This document shows, in pieces, positions 6,352 to 12,282 of a stretch of DNA of 12,282 bases. Under the pieces are notes generated by a model. The model was given only the letters and a program-made list of their open reading frames with translations. It was not told the DNA's origin and did no database searches. The DNA is from Acutalibacter sp. GTDB lineage: Bacteria > Bacillota > Clostridia > Oscillospirales > Acutalibacteraceae. The position numbers were made by a program, and so were the translations under genes. The first letter of the stretch is position 1; every line of letters begins with the position of its first letter. The DNA lies in assembly GCA_022801475.1 (NCBI GenBank), contig JAAWSH010000020.1, positions 1 to 12,282 on the forward strand. Direction: 5' to 3'.

Positions 6352-7050
6352 TTAACCGGCGCAGTCCTGTCCCGCCGCTTTCAGTACTTCCAGCATTTCC
6401 TCCAATACCGCCCGGTATCCGTCAGGATACATGTGCATCCCCTCAATGGTGTACTCCTCTTTCAGACTGCCGTCCGCCGCCGTGATGCCTTGATTAAAGT
6501 TGTGGAACAGCGCGCCATTTTGTCCCGCCAGGGCCTCCACGGCCTGGTTGGCCTCCGCAATGCGCCGGTTGGTCCGCCGCGTGAACACATCGGGCATAAA
6601 AGAGCGCAGGCCCACCGGCTCATTCACCGGATAGTACGCCATCAGATGGAGAACCGCCTGGGGCAGCCGGGCCTTAATCTGGTCCAAGATGCTCTGGTAG
6701 CGCGCCACCAGACCCTCCAGGGTATAGTCCTCGGCGCTTAGGTCATTGGTGCCGATATTGATAAAAATATACTTTGGCTCCAGCTGGAACACACAGGGGT
6801 CCAGCACTTCTAAGAGCTCTGTAGTGGTAAAGCCGCCCACGCCCCGGTTGTACACGGTAATAGAAAGCCCCAGGTCCATAAGCAGCTCCTCAACGGGAAA
6901 CATTTCCATCAGGCTGGACCCGCAGAACAGAATCTGCCCCTTTTTTACAAAGAGGTTACGCCTGCGGAAAGCTTCTACTTTCATGGCCTTATCCCGCCGG
7001 CCCTGTTCCTCAAGCATCTTTTGCATTTCTTGCCATATGGCATCTGACAT
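6352..7050 (-). CDS. SGNH/GDSL-type hydrolase
   Basis: This 232-residue protein has the SGNH esterase blocks in order: FCGSSLME with nucleophile Ser46, NRGVGG (Gly72 region), GTND with Asn102, and EGMHMYPDGY with His206. The last block normally reads D-x-x-H; here it is E-x-x-H (Glu203), and the consequence is unknown. Enzymes of this group remove acetyl or acyl groups from polysaccharides, peptidoglycan or lipids. No signal peptide is seen, so it is probably cytoplasmic. The start is taken as ATG at 7050, six bases after GAGGTG; a GTG at 7059 overlaps that ribosome-binding site and is less likely. It follows the beta-lactamase-like gene by 45 bases in the same direction, so they likely share a transcript. 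Confidence 0.9.
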   Translation of the reverse strand: MSDAIWQEMQKMLEEQGRRDKAMKVEAFRRRNLFVKKGQILFCGSSLMEMFPVEELLMDLGLSITVYNRGVGGFTTTELLEVLDPCVFQLEPKYIFINIGTNDLSAEDYTLEGLVARYQSILDQIKARLPQAVLHLMAYYPVNEPVGLRSFMPDVFTRRTNRRIAEANQAVEALAGQNGALFHNFNQGITAADGSLKEEYTIEGMHMYPDGYRAVLEEMLEVLKAAGQDCAG

Positions 7051-7095
7051 GGTGAACACCTCGAATCACAATATGGTGGATGTTAGGGCGCGGCC

Positions 7096-7974
7096 CTACA
7101 GCTGGGGGTAAATCTCCTCAAATACCGCGTCCAGCAGCTGGTCCGCCTGGCGGCACTCGGCGGTAATGGTCACCACCGCGTCCTTGTCCTCCATCACAAT
7201 GGAGAACTGCCCGTACTTGCCGTCCGCCCGGTAAGAGCCCTTCGCCCCCCGCCAGAACAGATAGCCATAGCCATCTCCGCCGTTTTCCACCTGCTTTTGG
7301 GTGGCCTCTTCCAGGTAGGCCTGGGGCACCAGCTGCCGCCCCTGCCAGCGGCCCTTTTGCAGGCAGAGCAGCCCAAAGCGGTGCAGCTCGTCCAGAGTCA
7401 GGAACATGCCCCCGGCCCCAAAAGTATAGCCCATGGGGTCGGTCTCCCAGGTAGTGGTGGTTATGCCTATAGGTTCCAGCAGCCGGGGCCCCAGGTAGCG
7501 CAGCAGGTCGCAGCCCGCCCGGCGCTGCACCAGCACCCCCGCCAGGTAGGGGCCCACGTTATTATAGAGGAACCGGGTGTCCGGCTCATCTGTAAAGGGC
7601 TGGGCCAGGCTCAGCTTTACCCAGTTCTTTTCCTGATGCAGGGGCCGGTCTCCGCCCATCAAAAAGCTCTCCGGCTGGCCCAGGCACATGGTCAGAAGGT
7701 CCCGCACCGTGGCCTTGGCCAGGTTGGGAGAGACCTCCTTTGGCAGCTCCTCTGGAAAAGCCTCGGTTAGCTTCTCGTCCAAAGAGAGCAGCCCCTCCTT
7801 TTGGGCAATACCCACCGCCGCGCTGGTGAAGCTTTTGCTGGCCGAGTACACGTTCCTGCGGCACAGGTCGTCCCAGGCGTAGCGGCCCGCCTCTTCCCCG
7901 TGCCAAGAGACCACCACCGCCAGGGCCCGCAGGGGTCCAGCCTTTTGAATAAAGCCGTGCATGTCTAGTTTCAT
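7096..7974 (-). CDS. Beta-lactamase-family serine hydrolase (class C / penicillin-binding protein-like)
   Basis: This 292-residue protein belongs to the broad serine beta-lactamase / DD-peptidase superfamily (COG1680). The catalytic SxxK motif is SASK (Ser44 to Lys47), followed by YNN (Tyr137 to Asn139). A GKYG element at 252-255 occupies the place of the KTG/HxG motif. The catalytic Ser lies very early, and no signal peptide or membrane anchor is present, which argues against a secreted beta-lactamase and for an intracellular esterase or peptidase. ATG at 7974 follows AAAGGA by ten bases. It is the first gene of a pair with the SGNH hydrolase. I found no convincing promoter in the 130 bases between it and prfC, so some read-through from prfC is possible. 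Confidence 0.88.
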   Translation of the reverse strand: MKLDMHGFIQKAGPLRALAVVVSWHGEEAGRYAWDDLCRRNVYSASKSFTSAAVGIAQKEGLLSLDEKLTEAFPEELPKEVSPNLAKATVRDLLTMCLGQPESFLMGGDRPLHQEKNWVKLSLAQPFTDEPDTRFLYNNVGPYLAGVLVQRRAGCDLLRYLGPRLLEPIGITTTTWETDPMGYTFGAGGMFLTLDELHRFGLLCLQKGRWQGRQLVPQAYLEEATQKQVENGGDGYGYLFWRGAKGSYRADGKYGQFSIVMEDKDAVVTITAECRQADQLLDAVFEEIYPQL

Positions 7975-8106
7975 GGTTGCGCCGTCCTTTCTTTGATGGT
8001 TGTATTTCTTGATTTCTATTTGCGTCCTTGCTATTACAAAATATTGCGCGGCCCAGGCGGAAACAGACCGTGTTCAGGCAGCGTACAGGACCGCGAATAC
8101 AGATTC

Positions 8107-9711
8107 TTATCCCTGGCTGAACTCCGACAGCATCAGCCCTGGGTTTTTATCCAGGGCCCAGTTGATGCTCCACTGGTTACTAAACAACAGCAAATACCGC
8201 CCCCGCAGGTCCTGCACCTTCTTGGTGTCTGTGGTCAGGTTCAGTTTTTTCACGGCAGCCTCGTCCAGGTTCTCGTTGTCAATCCAACGGATAAACGAGT
8301 AGGGCAGGGTCTGCATGTGTACCTCTACGTTGTACTCGTTCTCCATCCGGTACTGGAACACATCAAACTGTAGGCTGCCTACCACGCCCACAATGACCTC
8401 TTCCATGCCCGCGCCCAGCTCCTGAAAGATTTGGATGGCCCCCTCCTGGGCAATCTGGTTGGCACCCTTTACAAACTGCTTGCGCTTCATGGTGTCCTTT
8501 TGCCGCACCAGACTGAACAGCTCCGGCGCGAAGGTGGGAATGCCCTGAAAGCGCAGTTTCTTCCCCGGGGCGCAGAGGGTGTCGCCAATGGAGAACACCC
8601 CAGGGTCGAACACGCCGATGATGTCCCCGGCATAGGCCTCTTCGATGATCTCCCGGCTCTGGGCCATCATCTGCTGGGGCTGGGAGAGCTTCATCCGCCG
8701 CCCGCCCTGGACGTGCTCCACCTCCATGCCTTTCTCGAACTTCCCGCTGCATATGCGGATAAAGGCGATGCGGTCCCGGTGGGCCTTGTTCATATTGGCC
8801 TGGATCTTAAAGACAAAGGCCGAAAAGTTGTCCGCGTAAGGGTCAATGGGGTCCCCGGCGGTTTTTCTGGGCAGGGGCGGGGTGGTCAGGCGCAGGAAGT
8901 TTTCCAAAAAGGGCTCTACCCCAAAATTGGTAAGGGCCGAGCCGAAAAATACCGGCGAAAGCTGGCCGTGGCGGACCTTCTCCAGGTCGAACTCATACCC
9001 GGCCCCATCCAGCAGCTCTACGTCGTCCCGCAGGGTATCGTATAGATACGGGCCCACGGCCTCCTTCAGCTCTGGGTCCTCCAGGGTGTAGTCCCGCTCC
9101 TTTACCTCCCGGCGGCCCGCGCCGCTTTCTTCGGGCTCGAACTTCAGCACCCGGTTTTTCTCCCGGTCATACACGCCCTTAAAGTCCACGCCGGAGCCAA
9201 TGGGCCAGTTCATGGGGTAGGTGCCAATGCCCAGCTCCTTTTCTATTTCGTCCAGCAGGTCGTAGGGGCTTTGAGAGTCCCGGTCCATCTTGTTGATAAA
9301 GGTGAAAATGGGGATGTCCCGCATGACGCAGACCTTAAACAGCTTGCGGGTCTGGGCCTCCACGCCCTTGCTGGCGTCGATGACCATAACGGCCGAGTCC
9401 GCCGCCATTAGGGTGCGGTAGGTGTCCTCCGAAAAGTCCTGATGGCCGGGGGTATCCAAAATATTGATGCAGTAGCCGCCGTACTGGAACTGCATCACAG
9501 AGGATGTGACGGAGATGCCCCGCTGCTTTTCGATTTCCATCCAGTCCGAGACCGCGTGGCGGGAGTTCCTCTTTCCTTTGACCATACCGGCCAGGGTGAT
9601 GGCGCCGCCGTAGAGCAGGAACTTTTCGGTGAGGGTGGTTTTGCCCGCGTCGGGGTGGGAGATAATGGCAAAGGTCCGGCGGCGGGTAATTTCAGATTGA
9701 TAATCAGGCAA
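8107..9711 (-). CDS. prfC: Peptide chain release factor 3 (RF3)
   Basis: This 534-residue translational GTPase removes RF1 and RF2 from the ribosome after peptide release. It shows the GTP-binding motifs SHPDAGKTT (residues 18-26), GISVTSSVM (65-73), DTPGH (86-90) and NKMDR (140-144), then the RF3-type domains II and III with VVGSLQFDVFQYRMENEY near residue 450. Length is normal. The start appears to be TTG at 9711: AAAGGA lies nine bases upstream, and the nearby ATG is out of frame and closes after five codons (ATG GCT TAC TTT GCC TGA). The gene has its own promoter and a leader of about 255 nt with an ATG-TAG unit. A weak hairpin (8088-8094 with 8048-8054, minus strand) follows the stop without a good T-run. 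Confidence 0.96.
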   Translation of the reverse strand: MPDYQSEITRRRTFAIISHPDAGKTTLTEKFLLYGGAITLAGMVKGKRNSRHAVSDWMEIEKQRGISVTSSVMQFQYGGYCINILDTPGHQDFSEDTYRTLMAADSAVMVIDASKGVEAQTRKLFKVCVMRDIPIFTFINKMDRDSQSPYDLLDEIEKELGIGTYPMNWPIGSGVDFKGVYDREKNRVLKFEPEESGAGRREVKERDYTLEDPELKEAVGPYLYDTLRDDVELLDGAGYEFDLEKVRHGQLSPVFFGSALTNFGVEPFLENFLRLTTPPLPRKTAGDPIDPYADNFSAFVFKIQANMNKAHRDRIAFIRICSGKFEKGMEVEHVQGGRRMKLSQPQQMMAQSREIIEEAYAGDIIGVFDPGVFSIGDTLCAPGKKLRFQGIPTFAPELFSLVRQKDTMKRKQFVKGANQIAQEGAIQIFQELGAGMEEVIVGVVGSLQFDVFQYRMENEYNVEVHMQTLPYSFIRWIDNENLDEAAVKKLNLTTDTKKVQDLRGRYLLLFSNQWSINWALDKNPGLMLSEFSQG

Positions 9712-9750
9712 AGTAAGCCATCCTTTCGTATAATTTTAGGGCAGCGCCGA

Positions 9751-9930
9751 CTAAAGATGCTGCGCGAGTTGCGCAGCAGACTTTCTGTTGCCCGTTTTGA
9801 GCAGCCAATCTCGCGACTGGCAGGGAAAACTGGTGCAAGCTGGCGAAAAAAGATCCGGCAAATTGTCCGCGGTCTTTGTGCGGCGCCGCCTTTCGGTCAA
9901 GCCGCCCGTAGGGGGCTCCTTTAAGGGCAT
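9751..9930 (-). CDS. Possible 59-codon leader ORF upstream of prfC (doubtful)
   Basis: An open frame starts at ATG 9930, seven bases after the ATG-TAG unit, and ends in TAG at 9751, 40 bases before the prfC start. The product would be strongly basic (ERRRRTK) with a Pro-Pro pair near its start. Its only Shine-Dalgarno-like sequence (AGGA) touches the ATG, so independent initiation is unlikely; re-initiation after the start-stop unit is conceivable. The composition does not look like a conserved protein. Confidence 0.2.
   Translation of the reverse strand: MPLKEPPTGGLTERRRRTKTADNLPDLFSPACTSFPCQSRDWLLKTGNRKSAAQLAQHL
9758..9778 (-). promoter_or_regulatory. Stable hairpin in the prfC leader
   Basis: TGCTGCGC and GCGCAGCA form a perfect eight-base stem around a five-base loop, ending 46 bases before the prfC start. 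Only a short T-rich tail (TCTTTAG) follows on the minus strand, so it is at best a weak terminator and may be a structural part of the leader. Confidence 0.55.
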
Positions 9931-9937
9931 TCCTGTT

Positions 9938-9957
9938 CTACATGGGTCACACTCCTT
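9938..9957 (-). promoter_or_regulatory. Start-stop mini-ORF (ATG-TAG) with a Shine-Dalgarno site in the prfC leader
   Basis: About nine bases after the predicted transcription start, AAGGAG (9957-9952) is followed after an ideal eight-base gap by ATG (9943-9941) directly abutting TAG (9940-9938). A ribosome would initiate and meet a stop codon at once. That it responds to release-factor activity is inference; a chance occurrence is possible. Confidence 0.45.
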
Positions 9958-9972
9958 GGAGATAGTGGGTCT

Positions 9973-10001
9973 ATTATACACCAGGAAGGGAAAACTTGCA
10001 A
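9973..10001 (-). promoter_or_regulatory. Sigma-A promoter of prfC
   Basis: On the minus strand TTGCAA (10001-9996) and a perfect TATAAT (9978-9973) are separated by 17 bases. Transcription would begin near 9966, giving a leader of about 255 nt before the TTG start of prfC, long for a housekeeping gene. Confidence 0.82.
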
Positions 10002-10202
10002 GTGGGGCGGACGCCCCCCGGCCCAGAAAGGAACGCCTTGCGCGGTGAACGCGCGGCGACTGAAAACGGCCCACAAAGCCGGCGGCACGCCTTTATGACA
10101 CAGATAGAATATCCTTCCGTCCTAGCGGCATAATAATAACCAGTGTATCAAAAAGCCCCTACCCTCTAAGACGCATCTCTTTGAATGAAAGGATGAAGCA
10201 TT

Positions 10203-11177
10203 ATGTGTACATGCGTGGCAATGAAAACCCAGGACGTATATTTTGGCCGTACTATGGACATTGACTACCGGTTTGGAGAGCGTGTGGTGGTTACCCCCCG
10301 GAACTATTCCTTTGCCCTGAAAAACGGCGAGAGCTTTGAGACCTGGTACGCTATGGTGGGCATGGCCTCTGTGATGGATGGCTATCCCCTGTATGCCGAG
10401 GCCACCAACGAAAAGGGGCTGTCCATTGCCGGGCTCAATTTTCCTGGCAACGCCTATTACGGCGAACCTGTGCCCGGCCGGCTGAACCTGACCCCCTATG
10501 AACTTATCCCCTGGGCCATGGGGAACTTCGCCACCATTGCAGAGCTGCGCCGGGAGCTAAAAAACGTTTGGCTGACCAACCAGCCTTTTGCCAAAAATCT
10601 GCCCCTGGCCCAGCTGCACTGGATGATTAGCGACGGAGAACAAAGCCTGGTGGTAGAGCAGACCCGCCAGGGTCTGAGCGTGTACGAAAACCCCATGGGC
10701 GTGCTCACCAACAACCCGGAGTTTCCTTTTCACCAAATGAACCTAAACAGTTATATGAACATCAGCTGCCAGCCGGCTCAAAACCGTTTTTCACGGCTGG
10801 TGGATTTAAAATCCTACGGACAGGGCATGGGGGCCATGGGGCTGCCAGGGGACGACTCTCCTACCTCCCGATTCATCCGAGCCAGTTTTTATAAGCTGAA
10901 TTCCCAGTGCGACGGTACGGACGCAGGGTCCCTTTCTCAAATCTTCCATATTCTGGAGGGAGTTTCTATTGTGCGGGGCTCGGTGGTGGTCAGCGGCAGT
11001 ACCTGCAGCGTGACCACCTATACTTGCTGTGCCAACGCCACCCGGGGGGTTTACTACTATAAAACCTATGCCAATAGCCAGCTGACCGCCGTGCGCTTGA
11101 CAGACGCTAACAAAAGCGCGGAAGCCCTTTCGATATATGAAATCGACGAGACCCCCCAGGTGCGGTATGTAAACTGA
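10203..11177 (+). CDS. bsh: Bile salt hydrolase (choloylglycine hydrolase family)
   Basis: This 324-residue Ntn-hydrolase cleaves the glycine or taurine amide of conjugated bile acids (EC 3.5.1.24). After Met1 removal Cys2 becomes the N-terminal nucleophile. The other catalytic residues match those of the Clostridium perfringens enzyme: Arg16 and Asp19 (FGRTMDID), Asn79 (GLNFPG), Asn170 (LTNNPEF) and Arg223 (SPTSRFIR). LHWMISD and VVEQT further support bile salt hydrolase over penicillin V acylase. The loop before GLPGD reads YGQGMG. No signal peptide is present, so it is cytoplasmic, as usual. ATG at 10203 follows AAAGGA by nine bases. No terminator separates it from the ABC-F promoter that begins ten bases after its stop, so its transcripts probably run into that leader. 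Confidence 0.95.
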   Translation: MCTCVAMKTQDVYFGRTMDIDYRFGERVVVTPRNYSFALKNGESFETWYAMVGMASVMDGYPLYAEATNEKGLSIAGLNFPGNAYYGEPVPGRLNLTPYELIPWAMGNFATIAELRRELKNVWLTNQPFAKNLPLAQLHWMISDGEQSLVVEQTRQGLSVYENPMGVLTNNPEFPFHQMNLNSYMNISCQPAQNRFSRLVDLKSYGQGMGAMGLPGDDSPTSRFIRASFYKLNSQCDGTDAGSLSQIFHILEGVSIVRGSVVVSGSTCSVTTYTCCANATRGVYYYKTYANSQLTAVRLTDANKSAEALSIYEIDETPQVRYVN

Positions 11178-11186
11178 AAAAAGCTC

Positions 11187-11215
11187 TTGACAACTACACG
11201 CAATGCCGCTATAAT
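11187..11215 (+). promoter_or_regulatory. Perfect-consensus sigma-A promoter of the ABC-F gene
   Basis: TTGACA (11187-11192), 17 bases, TATAAT (11210-11215): both boxes and spacing are exact consensus. It begins ten bases after the bile salt hydrolase stop codon. Transcription should start near 11222, some 250 nt before the ABC-F start codon, which suggests that control lies in the leader rather than in promoter strength. Confidence 0.93.
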
Positions 11216-11244
11216 TTCTATAAATTGAATGATGAGGTGAAAAG

Positions 11245-11256
11245 ATGTTGAAGTAA
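11245..11256 (+). CDS. Three-codon leader ORF (Met-Leu-Lys-stop)
   Basis: ATG TTG AAG TAA lies about 23 nt after the predicted transcription start and is preceded by a good Shine-Dalgarno sequence, GAGGTGA (11234-11240). Nothing else in the first 70 nt of the transcript has a comparable ribosome-binding site. In ABC-F antibiotic-resistance genes, very short upstream ORFs serve as drug sensors: a stalled ribosome changes the folding of the following RNA. That role is inferred here from position and context. Confidence 0.55.
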   Translation: MLK

Positions 11257-11299
11257 GCTCAAAGAAAACCACAAAAATTCCACTGCTTTTAGGATTCAT

Positions 11300-11331
11300 C
11301 CCTGAAGGCTGAGTTTTTGCCGGGTTTTTTT
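11300..11331 (+). terminator. Terminator-like hairpin 1 in the ABC-F leader
   Basis: CCC (11300-11302) and GGC (11307-11309), with a four-base bulge between them, pair with GCC (11319-11321) and GGG (11322-11324), followed directly by T7 (11325-11331). The stem is short and bulged, so strength is uncertain. It could end bile salt hydrolase read-through or act as a leader attenuator. Confidence 0.45.
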
Positions 11332-11400
11332 GGGCTGAGGGCCGCCTGCTGGGTGCGGGCTTGGCCTGTGCGCATCTTTTTCTTTTGCCTTTTGGGCCCT

Positions 11401-11430
11401 AGGTCTGTTAAAATTCGACAGCCCTTTTTT
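11401..11430 (+). terminator. Terminator-like hairpin 2 (attenuator candidate) in the ABC-F leader
   Basis: AGG (11401-11403) and CTGT (11405-11408) pair with ACAG (11418-11421) and CCT (11423-11425) around a nine-base loop, with one internal mismatch, followed by a T-run to 11430. AGGGC at 11338-11342 could pair either with GCCCT at 11396-11400 or with GCCCT at 11421-11425, a possible antiterminator competing with this stem. Confidence 0.5.
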
Positions 11431-11473
11431 GTGCGCATACGTCCATCCCCGGCCAGATAGGAGGTATGCGCAT
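11431..11473 (+). promoter_or_regulatory. Hairpin masking the ribosome-binding site of the ABC-F gene
   Basis: TGCGCATAC (11432-11440) is perfectly complementary to GTATGCGCA (11464-11472). After a G/G mismatch, TCC (11442-11444) pairs with GGA (11460-11462), inside the AGGAGG Shine-Dalgarno sequence (11459-11464). The stem therefore covers the ribosome-binding site and reaches the first base of the TTG start. A second copy of TGCGCAT at 11369-11375 could pair with the same right arm. Confidence 0.65.
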
Positions 11474-12282
11474 TGTTACAAGTAAAAGGCCTAACCATTA
11501 CCATGAGGAAGGACTCGCGGGTTCTGCTGCGGGACCTGGACTTTGCCCTGAACCCTGGAGATAAGGTAGCCATCATTGGTGAGGAAGGGGATGGGAAGTC
11601 CACATTACTAAAACTTTTATTCCATGAAACTTTAGTGGAGTCCTACGCCGACTGGGAGGGCTCTATTGCCAAAAAAGGAATGATTTTGGGCTATCTGGCC
11701 CAAGAGGTGTCCCCCCAGGAAGGGGCGCTGTCTGTTTACGAATACTGCTGTGCACAGCCAGGCTTTTTAGAGGCTAATCCTGCCGGGCTGGCCGCGGCCG
11801 GGGCCCCGGTGGGGGTTTCTCTGGAGGATTTTTACGCCCAGCGGCTGGTTTCCAGCCTTTCCGGCGGGGAAAAGGTTAAGCTGCGTATGGCCCTGCTTGG
11901 GCTGCGCCAGCCAGACGCCTACCTGCTGGATGAGCCCAGCAACGACCTAGACGTAGAGACCCTGGAGTGGCTGGAGGACTTTATTATACGCTGCCCCCAG
12001 CCGATGCTGTTCATCTCTCACGACGAGGTGCTGCTGGAAAAAACCGCCAACGCCGTGCTACACCTGGAGCAGCTGCGCCGCAAAACTCTGCCCCGCTGGA
12101 CTCTGGCCCGGATGGGCTACCGCCAGTATGTGGAGGAACGCCTCCAGCGCTTCGGCCGCCAAGAGCAGGCCGCCAAAAAGGAGCGGGAAGAGGACCGCAA
12201 GCGCCAGGAAAAGCTGCGGAAAATTGAGCAGAAAGTGCAGCATCAGCTGGACGCCATCAGCCGCGCCAACCCCGCCGGGGGA
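11473..12282 (+). CDS. ABC-F family ATPase (3' partial), possible ribosome-protection antibiotic resistance factor
   Basis: The first 270 codons of an ABC-F protein are visible and the frame runs off the window. The first ATPase domain is complete: Walker A GEEGDGKST (residues 36-44), LGYLAQE Q-loop, signature LSGGE (129-133), Walker B YLLDEPSNDLD (150-160) and the H-loop ISHDE (181-185). There are no membrane segments. From about residue 225 a highly charged helical stretch rich in Glu, Lys, Gln and Arg starts the inter-domain linker. ABC-F proteins bind the ribosomal E site; some act as translation factors, others displace antibiotics. The subfamily cannot be settled from half a protein, but the attenuator-like leader favours the resistance type. 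TTG at 11473 is preceded by a perfect AGGAGG eight bases upstream; the nearer ATG at 11466 is out of frame. Confidence 0.92.
   Translation, partial: MLQVKGLTITMRKDSRVLLRDLDFALNPGDKVAIIGEEGDGKSTLLKLLFHETLVESYADWEGSIAKKGMILGYLAQEVSPQEGALSVYEYCCAQPGFLEANPAGLAAAGAPVGVSLEDFYAQRLVSSLSGGEKVKLRMALLGLRQPDAYLLDEPSNDLDVETLEWLEDFIIRCPQPMLFISHDEVLLEKTANAVLHLEQLRRKTLPRWTLARMGYRQYVEERLQRFGRQEQAAKKEREEDRKRQEKLRKIEQKVQHQLDAISRANPAGG

Larger units (their letters stand above)
9712..10202. other. Divergent intergenic region between prfC and the bile salt hydrolase gene
   Basis: This stretch of about 490 bases holds the prfC promoter and leader on the minus strand, described separately. The remaining part, 10002-10202, has a GC-rich self-complementary piece (GGGGC/GCCCC around 10004-10017) and then an AT-richer run up to the bile salt hydrolase start. 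I found no consensus -35/-10 pair for that gene; CATAATAAT at 10129-10137 is the only -10-like candidate. Confidence 0.5.

Noticed and set aside
10004..10017. GGGGCG/CGCCCC hairpin near the prfC promoter as a terminator
   Set aside because: The loop would be only two to four bases and no T-run follows on either strand.
9751..10074. The full 107-codon minus-strand frame upstream of prfC
   Set aside because: Its first half lies upstream of, and across, the prfC promoter, so it could not be translated from that transcript; only the part from 9930 was kept, as doubtful.
11229..11240. Alternative mini-ORF ATG ATG AGG TGA in the ABC-F leader
   Set aside because: It starts about seven bases after the predicted transcription start with no Shine-Dalgarno sequence, and it overlaps the ribosome-binding site of the M-L-K ORF.
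11289..11603. A 104-codon minus-strand open frame
   Set aside because: It is antisense to the ABC-F leader and the conserved first residues of the ABC-F protein, and its translation is low-complexity and basic.

Overview
The window looks like a chromosomal stretch of a GC-rich, spore-forming gut Firmicute, probably a Clostridia/Oscillospiraceae-type bacterium. This is inferred from Shine-Dalgarno motifs of AGGAGG type, consensus sigma-A promoters, a YaaH/SleL-like GH18 spore peptidoglycan hydrolase, QueH, RF3, PduL and, most telling for habitat, a bile salt hydrolase. It is mostly a housekeeping and accessory-metabolism region. There is no phage, integrase, IS element, CRISPR array, rRNA or tRNA that I can support.

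Layout. (1) 1-709 is the 3' part of a GH18 glycosidase (+). (2) 2922-762 is a tight three-gene minus-strand operon: queH, an amidohydrolase-2 family metal-dependent hydrolase, and an unrecognised protein with nuclease-like motifs. (3) 3290-3778 is a DUF212 / divergent PAP2 membrane protein (+) behind a strong promoter, overlapping tail-to-tail with a type-4 Fe-S uracil-DNA glycosylase (-). (4) 4664-6157 is a complete transcription unit: promoter, pduL-like phosphotransacylase, an endonuclease/exonuclease/phosphatase family protein, and a strong bidirectional terminator. (5) 6233-6343 is a cloverleaf-shaped inverted-repeat element. (6) 7974-6352 is a minus-strand pair of serine hydrolases (beta-lactamase-like and SGNH). 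(7) 9711-8107 is prfC (RF3, -) behind a leader of about 255 nt carrying a start-stop mini-ORF. (8) 10203-11177 is a bile salt hydrolase (+). (9) From 11187 to the window end is a consensus promoter, a structured leader of about 250 nt with a three-codon ORF (M-L-K-stop), two terminator-like hairpins and a hairpin that masks the ribosome-binding site, then the first 270 codons of an ABC-F ATPase.

The most interesting signals are in the untranslated leaders. The ABC-F gene has the hallmarks of antibiotic-responsive, ribosome-mediated attenuation. The RF3 gene has an ATG-TAG unit with a good Shine-Dalgarno sequence, which could let expression respond to translation-termination efficiency. Both are inferences from sequence alone. 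Four of the twelve genes whose starts lie in the window appear to use TTG or GTG.
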